Part shown: piece after piece, positions 1 through 7,962 of the stretch
Layout of the letters: every line of letters starts with the position of its first letter
How positions within the stretch are numbered: the first letter of the stretch is position 1
Origin: Bacteroidales bacterium
GTDB lineage: Bacteria; Bacteroidota; Bacteroidia; Bacteroidales; UBA7960
Assembly: GCA_007125585.1 (NCBI GenBank)
Contig: SLCY01000095.1
Coordinates: 1 to 54,701, forward strand
Reading direction: 5' to 3'
DNA length: 54,701 bases
Program-made: the position numbers and the translations under genes
The notes under the pieces: generated by a model
Told to the model about the DNA's origin: nothing
The model's input: the letters and a program-made list of their open reading frames with translations, nothing else
The model's database searches: none

Positions 1-373
1 AAAATCTCAAGGTCTTTCACCCGGTCGTCGCTTGTTTATTAATGTTTATCATTTGTCAAAAGGTCAAAGAGGTTGAAGGGTTTAAAAGTTTAAGGGTTTA
101 AAGGTTTATGGGTTGAATGGTTTAAAAGTTTAAGGGTTGAAGGGTTTAAAAGTTTAAAAGCCAATAGCTAACAGCCAAAAGCTTCGTTCCATCGTTCTTC
201 CGCCATCTATCAGCACACAAATGATTCGGACAGGTCAAGCCCTGTCCCTACAACCCTCAAACACCATAACCCCTTAACACACCGAATACCCTGACTTTTT
301 GTCCTTTCGACTTTTTGTCCTTTCGTCCTTTAGTCATTTTAAACACAAATTTCGTATTTTGCAGAAAAAAGCC
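1..373. repeat. Gene-free stretch with low-complexity repeats upstream of aroQ
   Basis: No gene is visible here. Positions about 70-160 are a low-complexity array of GGGTTTAAAAGTTTAA-like units. Positions 293-340 hold short repeats of the type CTTTTTGTCCTTTCGA running up to the aroQ leader. The 22 bases at 44-65 recur exactly, in reverse complement, at 20884-20905, next to a similar TTTAAGGG array. This looks like a dispersed intergenic repeat family rather than coding or RNA sequence. No clean TAnnTTTG promoter box was found in front of aroQ; TATTTTG near 355 is one base short of the consensus. Confidence 0.6.
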
Positions 374-823
374 ATGCACTTACTGATCATCAACGGACCA
401 AACCTCAACCTGACAGGCAAGCGCCAGCCGGATGTTTACGGAAGCGTATCATTTGAAGAGATCCTGGCAGATTTGCGTGCCTTACACCCTGGCATCACCA
501 TGGATCACCTGCAAAGCAACCTGGAGGGAGAGCTCATTCAGGGCATTCAGGAGGCAGATGGGAGGTATGACGGGGTGATTCTGAATGCGGGGGGATACAC
601 CCACACATCGGTAGCTATTGGTGATGCGATAGCGGCGGTTGATGTCCCGGTGGTTGAGGTACACATCACCAATATTTTCTCGCGGGAGCCCTTCCGTCAC
701 CATTCCCATATTGCAGCACACTGTATCGGGAGCATCTCCGGTTTTGGCGCCGGCAGCTATTTGTTGGCCCTGGAGGCTTTCAGGCGCAGGTCGGAGAAGT
801 TCTTTTTCCCCCGCAGGAAATAA
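374..823 (+). CDS. aroQ: 3-dehydroquinate dehydratase, type II (AroQ)
   Basis: Third step of the shikimate pathway: dehydrates 3-dehydroquinate to 3-dehydroshikimate in the cytoplasm. The 149-residue product has the usual length for the dodecameric type II enzyme. It shows the N-terminal INGPNLNLTGKR start, the flexible lid with R17, the catalytic Tyr in VYG (Y22), the substrate loop NAGGYTHTS (71-79), EVHITN with the catalytic His (H97), and SREPFRHHS. The ATG at 374 is preferred over the upstream start at 299, because the extra 25 residues come from the repeat-rich leader and the family begins at MHLLIINGPN. Its last 67 bases overlap, tail to tail, the 3' end of the glycosyltransferase on the other strand. 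Identification is secure. Confidence 0.96.
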   Translation: MHLLIINGPNLNLTGKRQPDVYGSVSFEEILADLRALHPGITMDHLQSNLEGELIQGIQEADGRYDGVILNAGGYTHTSVAIGDAIAAVDVPVVEVHITNIFSREPFRHHSHIAAHCIGSISGFGAGSYLLALEAFRRRSEKFFFPRRK

Positions 824-1791
824 TCGATCACGATACTCTTTCTGTACAACATTGGGGGCAGTGCTTCGGGTAGCCGGCGGCTTTCCTTGCGCATCATCCT
901 GAAGCTGCGGACAAAGGTCATGTGTGCCTTCATAACAGCCCAACAATCTCTGAACTGGCCCTGCAACAGGAATTTGGCGGCAGCAATCCCGTCGAGGGCG
1001 AGCCGCACCACGATCCGCCGATAGAAATACCAGCCCGGAACATTTTTTGCAAGCATCCACAGGCTGTTGCGAAAGTTCAAATAGGTTTTCTGCGGACTTG
1101 AAGCAGGCAGTGATCCGCCGCCAAGGTGTAAGACCACTGACGGGGGACAAGCCATGATGCGATAGCCTAAATTTTGCAGTCGCCAGCAAAGGTCTATCTC
1201 TTCCATGTGAGCAAAAAAACGCTCATCAAACCCCCCGGCCTCATGAAACGTTGTCGCCCTTATGAACATTGAAGCACCGGTAGCCCAAAAGATCTCACGG
1301 GGATCATCATACTGGCCGTTGTCTTTCTCTATGGTAAAAAATATACGCCCACGGCAAAAAGGGAACCCCATATGGTCAACAAAACCACCCGCAGCACCCG
1401 CATATTCAAAATAACCCGGCGTATTCAATGAGCGTACCTTGGGTTGGCATGCAGCCACCCCTGCATTCGATTCCAGCAATCGGATGCAGGGCTCTATCCA
1501 CTCTTCGGTGACTTCCATATCCGAGTTCAGCAGCACATAATAATCGGCCTCCACCTGCTGCAGAGCCCTGTTGTATCCACCGGCAAAACCATAATTTTTA
1601 TCCAGGGCGATGGTCCGGACCGCAGGGAATTTTTCCTTAAGGGTTTCCAGCGAATTGTCTTTTGAGGCGTTATCCGCCACGATGATCTCCACACCGGGCG
1701 GCGTATTCTTAATAGTGCCGGGCAAGAAACGCTCCAGTAGCTGTTTTCCGTTCCAGTTGAGTATCACTACGGCGATTGTCGGGGCGGCCAT
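757..1791 (-). CDS. Family 2 glycosyltransferase (rhamnosyltransferase-like)
   Basis: A 344-residue inverting glycosyltransferase with a GT-A fold. Visible are VVILNWNG near the N-terminus (nucleotide-sugar binding), the VADNAS segment, LLNSDMEV with a degenerate DxD-like metal site, and the acceptor-side signature FWATGASMFIR followed by GGFDERFFAHMEEIDLCWR. This is typical of GT2 enzymes that add sugars such as rhamnose to cell-surface polysaccharides. The C-terminal ~100 residues are basic and hydrophobic and may dock on the inner membrane. It starts at an ATG just beyond the terminator of the tRNA-Ser gene, so it needs its own promoter, which I could not pinpoint. Acceptor and donor cannot be told from the sequence. 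Confidence 0.88.
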   Translation of the reverse strand: MAAPTIAVVILNWNGKQLLERFLPGTIKNTPPGVEIIVADNASKDNSLETLKEKFPAVRTIALDKNYGFAGGYNRALQQVEADYYVLLNSDMEVTEEWIEPCIRLLESNAGVAACQPKVRSLNTPGYFEYAGAAGGFVDHMGFPFCRGRIFFTIEKDNGQYDDPREIFWATGASMFIRATTFHEAGGFDERFFAHMEEIDLCWRLQNLGYRIMACPPSVVLHLGGGSLPASSPQKTYLNFRNSLWMLAKNVPGWYFYRRIVVRLALDGIAAAKFLLQGQFRDCWAVMKAHMTFVRSFRMMRKESRRLPEALPPMLYRKSIVIDYFLRGKKNFSDLRLKASRANK

Positions 1792-1804
1792 AAGCGTTTG
1801 TGAG

Positions 1805-1827
1805 AAAAAACAGCCACGATGTGGCTG
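1805..1827 (-). terminator. Rho-independent terminator of tRNA-Ser
   Basis: On the minus strand, 24 bases after the tRNA, a perfect 7-bp stem CAGCCAC/GTGGCTG with a 3-nt loop is followed directly by six T residues. It separates the tRNA transcript from the glycosyltransferase whose ATG lies 14 bases further on. Confidence 0.85.
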
Positions 1828-1850
1828 TCAGCTTGATTTTAAGGAAGTTG

Positions 1851-1937
1851 CGGAGAGAGAGGGATTCGAACCCCCGGAGGCTGTTACACCTCAACGGTTT
1901 TCAAGACCGCCGCAATCGACCACTCTGCCATCTCTCC
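1851..1937 (-). tRNA. tRNA-Ser (anticodon UGA)
   Basis: Read on the minus strand, 87 nt fold as a class II tRNA. The acceptor is GGAGAGA/TCTCTCC with discriminator G, which is usual for serine tRNAs. The anticodon loop is CTTGAAA with TGA at 34-36. There is a long variable arm and a T arm with GTTCGAATC. CCA is not encoded. The -7 box ends four bases before the mature 5' end, so the primary transcript probably has almost no leader. Confidence 0.96.
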
Positions 1938-1941
1938 GCTG

Positions 1942-1973
1942 CAAAAGTACAATTTTTTTTTGCTACCGGCAAA
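1942..1973 (-). promoter_or_regulatory. Bacteroidota-type promoter of tRNA-Ser
   Basis: On the minus strand, TTTG (complement of 1970-1973) is separated by 20 bases from TACTTTTG (complement of 1942-1949). This matches the -33 TTTG / -7 TAnnTTTG pattern of the Bacteroidota primary sigma factor. The transcription start would fall at or next to the tRNA 5' end. Confidence 0.85.
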
Positions 1974-2064
1974 ACCGGTGTCGCGTTGCGGCAGAAAAAA
2001 TATAAACAATTCGCAGGGTTTTCCTGTTTACCAGAAAACTGTTCACCATTAAAAACCCATCACC

Positions 2065-2484
2065 ATGAAACACACAGTACATACCAGTTGGAAAGGCGAC
2101 ATGGTTTTTGAATCCGAGGTAAATGGCCACAGCCTGATCATGGATGCGCCCGAAGAAGCGGGGGGTAAAAACAAAGGGCCGCGCCCCAAACCATTGATGC
2201 TTGCGGCATTGGCCGGATGCACAGGCATGGATGTGGTGGGCATTCTAAAGAAAATGCGGGTCAATGTTGAAGGCCTGGACATTCGTGTCGAAGGCGAAAC
2301 ATCTGATGAACCCCCAAAACATTACAACAGCATGCGGGTAGTATTCGAGTTTACCGGCAGGGGCCTGCCCATTGACAAGCTTGAAAAAGCAGTTGAACTC
2401 TCGCGCGAGAAATACTGTGGCGTCTCATATATCTACAAGCAAATGATTGAGATGATGTATGAGATAAAGGTAAAGGAGGCATAG
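2065..2484 (+). CDS. OsmC-family peroxiredoxin-like protein
   Basis: A 139-residue OsmC/Ohr-fold protein. Members reduce organic hydroperoxides with a pair of cysteines in the cytoplasm. The first cysteine lies in the central helix, LMLAALAGCTGMDVV, and the second near the C-terminus in REKYCGVSY. Both are the positions expected for the redox pair. The length agrees with the small YhfA-like subgroup rather than with Ohr itself. It lies alone between the tRNA-Ser promoter region and a bidirectional terminator. The exact peroxide substrate is not evident. Confidence 0.9.
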   Translation: MKHTVHTSWKGDMVFESEVNGHSLIMDAPEEAGGKNKGPRPKPLMLAALAGCTGMDVVGILKKMRVNVEGLDIRVEGETSDEPPKHYNSMRVVFEFTGRGLPIDKLEKAVELSREKYCGVSYIYKQMIEMMYEIKVKEA

Positions 2485-2584
2485 ACAAGACCTGCGGATT
2501 GCGGAGACCAGGCTGCCGGATAATAAAAGAGAGGTCTGAAAACAATATCAGGACGATACAAACCGGTACAGGGAATGCATCAAA

Positions 2585-2619
2585 AAAAATCCGCTCCCGA
2601 CGAATGGGAGCGGATTTTT
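2585..2619. terminator. Bidirectional terminator between OsmC-like gene and TonB receptor
   Basis: A perfect 10-bp stem ATCCGCTCCC/GGGAGCGGAT with a 7-nt loop is flanked by A-rich sequence on the left and T-rich sequence on the right. It can therefore end transcription from both converging genes. Confidence 0.9.
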
Positions 2620-2640
2620 GTTTGGCATCCGGCGATCTTT

Positions 2641-5600
2641 TTAGAAGATATAACGGATCCCGATCTGTGCCCTCCAGGTTTGGTTGATGTTGATGATCCT
2701 CCTGTAGGTTTCTGTTGGTAGCCCTTCGGTACCACTCAGGGTGTTGACCCGGTATTCAGGTTCGTTGGTATCCGTATTTCTGCCGGCGTAGTTCAACAGG
2801 GCTCTTTGCCATACGGTTTCGCTAACGCCCCATTCACTGTTGATCATGTTGCCCACATTCAGGATGTCGGCGGTAATTTGTATTTTATGGGATGCAGGCA
2901 AATAGGGGATGGCGATATCCTGTGCTATACGCAGGTCAAAACGGTGCAACCATGGCAGCAGTGCGCCATTGCGTTCGGCGATCGAGCCGCGGTTGTTTTT
3001 CAGGTAGTCATCCTGCTCAATATAGTCATTCAGGATGTTCCACTGCTGCTCAGGCGAGAAGGCCACATTGCCATCGTCGTCGGTGATCGGCAGCAGGTTG
3101 ATCTCGCTGGCATCATTGGGGATGTACATTAGCCGCTGGGCCCTGTCGCCAAAGTTGCCAGAGTAGACATAGCTGAATCTTCCGCCTTCGCCACCGGTAT
3201 AATAGATCGATATTGTGGTCGGATATTTATCGGTGATCCGGCTGGTATTATAGGACAGATATGCAACAATGCGGTTGGGTTGGTCGAAACGGCTGTAGCC
3301 CATTTCCGGGTTGTTACGGTCCTCTTTGACAACGTCAGGCCAGAGCGATGCTGCCTGTGACCCGCCGATCAGGCCATAGTCGCGACTGGAGCCACGCGTA
3401 TAGGCCAAACTGGCGTACACACCATTTCCGAAATCTTTCTGAACCTGGGCGGTTATTGACCAATAGTAACCTTTGTTGGTGTTGGTAAGCATCATCACCT
3501 CGTTGAAGTTTGGATTCTCTTCGTAGCTGGTAAAGTATGGCCTTTGATCCACCCCGCTGAAAGTCCCTGCGGGCTCGTTCAGGTTGATGTTCTGTGCCAG
3601 CGGACTGTTGAAGTCTTTGGAGAAAATACCTTCCAGGGTTCCGATGAAGTCATGCGGAAGCCTGTAATCGGCAGCGATGTTGGTACGCCACACCTGTGGG
3701 AACCTGAAGTCGGGGTCGGTGATGTTGATATCTCTTGACACCTGAGCTTCCAGGTCGTCCCCACTGGGTTTGTAAACAGCGGGGTCAGGTTGAAATCCCT
3801 GCCATGAAGGCCTTCCGTCAACACCCCACTCATTCTCGTGCCAGTACTCATTGCCATCCTCATCTTCACGCAAAGACCATCTGTCCCAACCGGTAAGACC
3901 GCGTGTTACACCATTTGCCGACACCTGGTTTGAGATCCAGACGAAGGGGATACGACCGGAGAAAAAGCCACTACCGCCACGCAGACGCAGACTGTTGTCG
4001 CCAAGTACGTCATAGTTGAACGATAGGCGGGGCGATATCAAGGGTTTTGTCCCCGGCAAAACACTGACATCGGGTGCGATCTTGTTGTTGGGATCGCTCG
4101 GATCTGTAAAATGCTGGGAAGCATCTGCAAAGATTTCGTCATATCTCGGGTTGTTGGGCAGGTCGATGGGGAAGAAGGGGAAGTCCACACGCAAGCCTGC
4201 AGTAACCACCAGGTCATTGTTTACCTGAAATTTGTCCTGAAAATAGACACCAAACTGTCCGAAAGCAGTCGCATCCATGGGCAGGTCTTCAGGTCCCTCG
4301 TAAGAATAGCTGGTGGCGAATCCATCAGGTACCGCACCAGGCTCCTGGTTGATCACCACATCGAGGAAGTTCTGGTAAGAGTTAAACCTGTAAAAGGTAT
4401 GTGCATTGGGGTTGAATGCGTTATCGAATGTCATATACTCAAGGTTCACCCCGGCTGTGAGGGTATGTCTTCCCAGGAACATGGAGAAGTTGTTGGTGAT
4501 ATTTAAAATATCGTTGGCCAGGAGGTTCCCTACGGTATACAGTTCATTGCCAAGGGCAAAATAGTACAGAGGCGTTCCAAGATCCATGGGGTTGCCATCT
4601 TCGTCCACGTCGCCTGGTTTTGGACCGTCCCATTCCATCACTTCAACGAAGGGGAATACGCCTCCGCCGGGCACGTTGCGTTTGGGGTCTTCTATGGAGG
4701 TAAAGCCAATGTTGAGGTTGTTGGCAAAACGGGTGCCAAACACGGAGTTCAATTCAGCCACCAGGGAGTTCACGTTGTTGTCGATGGAGTAATTGGCGTT
4801 CCTGAAGGTAAGGGCTTCAACGCCTGTCCTGAATGTGTTGCGGTAGCGGGTAACATTCCTGACGCTGTTGCCGTTGATGTTCACATCGCGGAACGCTTCG
4901 TACCGGTTATACCGGAGAGAGGCACGATGGTTGGGGTTGATGTTGTAGTCGAGGCGGAAGTTGAGCCTCATGCCTTCGTTGCCAAAGGAATACCCTTCGT
5001 ATGCTCCGGTTTCGTAGCCATAGATATCCATCATCTGTTCCCGGACAAAATCTGCCCTGTCTGCCGTAACCCTGGAAACGGTCTGGCCGTCGGGTTCCAG
5101 CCCGGGCCTTGCGGCCAGTCGGCTGTCACCGGGTGCAGACCTGTCTTCCTGCTCCACACTCACGAAAAAGAACAGCCGGTCGCGGATGATGGGGCCACCG
5201 ACACTTGCACCAAAGATCCTTGTAAACGCCTCATCCAGGTCAAAAGTTACATCTCCGATTTTGTCTCCGGTGAATGTTTCATCGCGGTAATAGGTATAGA
5301 CACCGCCACGGAACATGTTGGTGCCACTTTTTGTAATTGCGTTCACGTTGGCGCCGGTAAAACCACCCTGGCGAACATCGAAGGGGGCAATGTTGATCTG
5401 TATCTCTTCGATGGCATCCATGCTGATGGGGTTGGATCCGGCAAACTGTGCGGAGCCAAGGCCGAAGTTGTTGTTGTAGATGTTCCCGTCAATGGTATAG
5501 TTGTTGAAACGGTTGTCGCGTCCGGCAAAACTGGAACCATTGCTCAACGGGCTCATCCTTGTAAAATCCTCAATGGTACGGGAAATGGTAGGCATCTGGT

Positions 5601-6048
5601 TAATGTTGTCGGAAGTGAGGTTCGTCGAAGCCCCTGTCCTGTCAGCGTTCATCACAGGATCCAAGACCCCTACGACAATCACTTCGTCAAGGACCATTCC
5701 CGTTTCAACCAACATAAACAACAGTGTCCTGCTCTCCCCCAGCGCAAGCCGCAGGTCAACAATCTCATCACTGTCGTAACCGACGTAAGATGCTGTGACG
5801 GTATATGGCCCGCCTGTACGAACATTGGGCAGGTTGAAACGGCCATCCTCACGCGTTACCGTACCGTAGCGCGTGCCCGACGGAACATGCACAGCCACAA
5901 CGTTCGCATTGGCGAGCGGTTCGTTGTCGTAGGTCATCACGGTGCCTTCAATGGCAGAGGTGGTGACCCCCTGTGCAAAAACTGCATTCGACCCCAGCAA
6001 AAGGACAAATGCAGCAAGCAAACTCAAAAATAAATTGCAGTTTCTCAT
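2641..6048 (-). CDS. TonB-dependent receptor with CarboxypepD_reg domain (Oar-like)
   Basis: An outer-membrane receptor of about 1,135 residues, driven by TonB/ExbBD. The signal peptide ends near NAVFAQG (about residue 25). Next comes a carboxypeptidase-regulatory-like domain (about 30-115; IEGTVMTYDNEPLANANVV). A plug follows, with the dense Asn/Gly stretch GRDNRFNNYTIDGNIYNNNF. The long barrel ends in an aromatic residue, IGIRYIF. The domain order matches the Oar-like receptors of Bacteroidota. There is no SusD partner beside it, so it is not a classical SusCD sugar-uptake locus. The chosen ATG begins a good signal peptide; an upstream in-frame ATG (6123) would add 25 residues before it. 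The ligand is unknown. Confidence 0.9.
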   Translation of the reverse strand: MRNCNLFLSLLAAFVLLLGSNAVFAQGVTTSAIEGTVMTYDNEPLANANVVAVHVPSGTRYGTVTREDGRFNLPNVRTGGPYTVTASYVGYDSDEIVDLRLALGESRTLLFMLVETGMVLDEVIVVGVLDPVMNADRTGASTNLTSDNINQMPTISRTIEDFTRMSPLSNGSSFAGRDNRFNNYTIDGNIYNNNFGLGSAQFAGSNPISMDAIEEIQINIAPFDVRQGGFTGANVNAITKSGTNMFRGGVYTYYRDETFTGDKIGDVTFDLDEAFTRIFGASVGGPIIRDRLFFFVSVEQEDRSAPGDSRLAARPGLEPDGQTVSRVTADRADFVREQMMDIYGYETGAYEGYSFGNEGMRLNFRLDYNINPNHRASLRYNRYEAFRDVNINGNSVRNVTRYRNTFRTGVEALTFRNANYSIDNNVNSLVAELNSVFGTRFANNLNIGFTSIEDPKRNVPGGGVFPFVEVMEWDGPKPGDVDEDGNPMDLGTPLYYFALGNELYTVGNLLANDILNITNNFSMFLGRHTLTAGVNLEYMTFDNAFNPNAHTFYRFNSYQNFLDVVINQEPGAVPDGFATSYSYEGPEDLPMDATAFGQFGVYFQDKFQVNNDLVVTAGLRVDFPFFPIDLPNNPRYDEIFADASQHFTDPSDPNNKIAPDVSVLPGTKPLISPRLSFNYDVLGDNSLRLRGGSGFFSGRIPFVWISNQVSANGVTRGLTGWDRWSLREDEDGNEYWHENEWGVDGRPSWQGFQPDPAVYKPSGDDLEAQVSRDINITDPDFRFPQVWRTNIAADYRLPHDFIGTLEGIFSKDFNSPLAQNINLNEPAGTFSGVDQRPYFTSYEENPNFNEVMMLTNTNKGYYWSITAQVQKDFGNGVYASLAYTRGSSRDYGLIGGSQAASLWPDVVKEDRNNPEMGYSRFDQPNRIVAYLSYNTSRITDKYPTTISIYYTGGEGGRFSYVYSGNFGDRAQRLMYIPNDASEINLLPITDDDGNVAFSPEQQWNILNDYIEQDDYLKNNRGSIAERNGALLPWLHRFDLRIAQDIAIPYLPASHKIQITADILNVGNMINSEWGVSETVWQRALLNYAGRNTDTNEPEYRVNTLSGTEGLPTETYRRIININQTWRAQIGIRYIF

Positions 6049-6630
6049 CTTGTTTTGTTTTTGGTTAATGAAATGAATGAATAGAGTGAATAAAAAAATA
6101 ATGGAATAAAAATTAGCTTTCAAACAAAAACATCAATCGGTCTTAAAGAACCCGGCATCTAATAATTTTTACAATGGCAGCATCGGCCGAAGCCTGTGAC
6201 TCGGTTCATGCAAAAGAGAACCTACCCCTCCTGTAAACAGCCATTGTGCAAATTATGGGCGACAAAATGGATCCGTGATACCAGGAGAAAGGTACAGGCA
6301 CTCGTTTCATATGAAATGAGCCTTTAGACAATAATAAATTTTGTTAAAAATAGAATATTTTCTTTTGCTGCGAGCCTGTTTTTAAAAAAAGTTTTCAACG
6401 AGTAATTAACAATTCGATGATACGATATATATAGATGAAACCGAAATGTCTACAGATGAAGCCCTGAAGTGATTGATCCGGAGAAGTTCTCTGTGAGCCT
6501 CTGAACAGTTTGCATGGAATATTTTTTGTTATCCGGTGTGATCACCTTTTGATGTCATGCATTCAGGATGTCGCAAAGCACAACGATTGGATGGCATAAA
6601 AACATTGGGGGATGATCAGAGACATGTCGA
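6049..6630. promoter_or_regulatory. Gene-free stretch upstream of the TonB receptor, with a 20-bp palindrome
   Basis: About 580 bases with no gene. At 6301-6320 lies a near-perfect palindrome (CTCGTTTCAT then ATGAAATGAG, one mismatched pair). Reading toward the receptor, TATTATTG just upstream of the palindrome (around 6332-6339) differs by one base from the TAnnTTTG box. If that is the promoter, the receptor mRNA would carry a leader of roughly 270 nt. The operator idea is an inference from symmetry and position. Confidence 0.4.
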
Positions 6631-7389
6631 TCATTCCCTGATAAAGAATGTATACGAGAGGCCAAAGCTCCAAACGGTATTGAACTGGTGGCGTTTCCTG
6701 TAGCACTCCAGAAAATTAGCACATGTCACCTGATCGCGCGAATAGCGTGTCCTGAGCGGGGTCACCCCTTGCGAATACCGCATTTGAAACTGCAGTCCGT
6801 CGGTAATCGGAAAATAAAGCCCGGCCATGACATTCAACTCAGCAGCCCTGAATGGCCTGAGCGACGCCATGACATCCGTCAGGTCTTTCCCTCTTTTTTC
6901 TTCGTAATGTCCTACCACCGTTGAGCCTGAGAGGCCAAACTCCCCACTTAACATCTCCACATAAGGCAGACGGGTAATGGTGAAAAAGTCAAATTGTACC
7001 AGTAAAGGGATTTCCACGTAGTGCAGATAAAATTTATAATCGCGGTATTCATCGACAGGGTCAATGGGATCGCCTCCATTGAACTTGTTATCCCATGCAG
7101 ATCCGGCATTCTGGTTGTTGGGATCTTCATCCCAGGGGTCGTGGTACACCCTGCTCCCTTTCTGGGTATACATCAGCTCCAGCTGCAGCCGGACGTGGGG
7201 AAGCACATCCATATTGGTGAACACCGATGCAAACCAGCCCATTTTATCAGGGCCACCGGCATCATCACCAGATACCTCACTGGCAGTGAGACCTGCCTTC
7301 ATTCCGCCACGAAACACCTGTGCGCTGAGGTTGGAGGAGAACATTCCCAGCAACAAAATGAGTGCATAATGAATGAAAAAACGATTCAT
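6631..7389 (-). CDS. PorT-like outer-membrane beta-barrel protein
   Basis: A 252-residue secreted protein. A signal peptide ending ...SNLSAQV is followed by alternating amphipathic strands and aromatic residues that fit a small eight-stranded barrel (PorT / outer-membrane-protein_beta-barrel family). Strands such as GGMKAGLTASEV, LHYVEIPLLVQF, LNVMAGLYFPI and FGLSYTFFIRE are typical of this family, and the last strand is close to the C-terminus as expected. A TAATTTTG box ends only seven bases before the ATG, so the mRNA is probably leaderless or nearly so. Whether it serves the T9SS, as PorT does, or is another member of this large family cannot be decided here. Confidence 0.8.
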   Translation of the reverse strand: MNRFFIHYALILLLGMFSSNLSAQVFRGGMKAGLTASEVSGDDAGGPDKMGWFASVFTNMDVLPHVRLQLELMYTQKGSRVYHDPWDEDPNNQNAGSAWDNKFNGGDPIDPVDEYRDYKFYLHYVEIPLLVQFDFFTITRLPYVEMLSGEFGLSGSTVVGHYEEKRGKDLTDVMASLRPFRAAELNVMAGLYFPITDGLQFQMRYSQGVTPLRTRYSRDQVTCANFLECYRKRHQFNTVWSFGLSYTFFIRE

Positions 7390-7396
7390 ACGACTC

Positions 7397-7404
7397 CAAA
7401 ATTA
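7397..7404 (-). promoter_or_regulatory. -7 promoter box of the PorT-like gene
   Basis: TAATTTTG on the minus strand matches TAnnTTTG. The ATG begins seven bases downstream, which predicts a leaderless or very short-leader transcript. No clean TTTG is seen at -33. Confidence 0.65.
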
Positions 7405-7460
7405 ATCAATAAAATCGTATTCAATAAAGCCAATATATGTTTTCGGCCGGTCAATTGTGC

Positions 7461-7735
7461 TATATTTCTCCTGTAAAAAAAACACCATCATTTTGTAAAA
7501 AACAATATACAAAATGCTGGTGTACAGGAGGAACCGCTTCGCTTTCACATGATTTTTTTTCATTCGTCTGTGTGTAATTTCACATGAAAAAAATTCATGT
7601 ATATTTCTCCTGTAAAAAAACACCATCATTTTGTAAAAAAATATACAAAATGCTGGTGTACAGGAGGAACCGCTTCGCTTTCACATGATTTTTTTTCATT
7701 CGTCTGTGTGTAATTTCGAATGAAAAAAATTCATG
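7461..7735 (+). repeat. Tandem direct repeat of a hairpin-plus-promoter unit (two copies, partial third)
   Basis: Copy 1 is 7461-7599 (139 bp) and copy 2 is 7600-7735 (136 bp). A third copy begins at 7736 with TATATTTG but diverges after about 12 bases. The copies differ only by a few bases in A-tracts and a CA/GA change in the AATTTC(A/G)ATG segment. Each unit starts with a long imperfect inverted repeat whose arms are CTCCTGT-A(n)-CACCATCATTTTGTA and TACAAAATGCTGGTGTACAGGAG-like. It ends with the 42-bp promoter-linked element described separately. Each copy contains a 12-codon ATG...TGA frame, which is too short to call a gene. Confidence 0.9.
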
Positions 7736-7743
7736 TATATTTG
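7702..7743 (+). promoter_or_regulatory. 42-bp promoter-linked element, facing yicC
   Basis: The element begins GTCTGTGTG and ends with TATATTTG, a full TAnnTTTG match. A diverged sister copy, 7566-7607, ends in TATATTTC. Copies with the same length and no gaps lie at 28771-28812 and 54421-54462 on the other strand. Here the box faces yicC, whose ATG is 220 bases away. The sister copy also contains ACATGAA-N5-TTCATGT, an inverted repeat next to the box. Confidence 0.65.
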
Positions 7744-7962
7744 TAAAAAAACAGGGGTGAAAACACCTGGCCGGTCAGATCGTCAGTGATTGATCTCCCT
7801 GAAAGACCCCGGACCACGAATTGTCAGGCCAGCAAAATCTGGTGGTACCAGAACCGAAGCAATGAAGGCAGATATCTGCAGTGCTGCATCCCGGACTTTG
7901 CATAAGGGGAAGACAAGCTGGTGCAACAAACCGGCAACAACCTTTGAACATCGTTAAAGCTT
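7744..7962. other. Non-coding leader between the 42-bp element and yicC
   Basis: Nothing recognisable beyond local self-complementarity (for example CAGGGGTGAAAACACCTG just after the box). If the TATATTTG box is used, this is a ~215-nt 5' leader for the yicC-gmk mRNA. I see no riboswitch core that I recognise. Confidence 0.4.

Noticed and set aside
482-1189. 235-codon minus frame overlapping aroQ and the glycosyltransferase
   Set aside because: Both overlapped genes are unmistakable; this frame is in the wrong register and Cys/Arg-rich.
4927-6033. Plus-strand open frame of 368 codons opposite the TonB receptor
   Set aside because: It lies wholly antisense to a gene with clear domains, has no motif, and its composition is that of a reverse-frame shadow.
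7402-7629. Short minus frame across the tandem repeat, similar in translation to a frame at 54.4 kb
   Set aside because: The protein-level similarity only reflects the shared 42-bp DNA element; the frames have no start context or conserved length.
7461-7735. CRISPR-like array
   Set aside because: Only two long head-to-tail units without spacers; no cas genes in the window.
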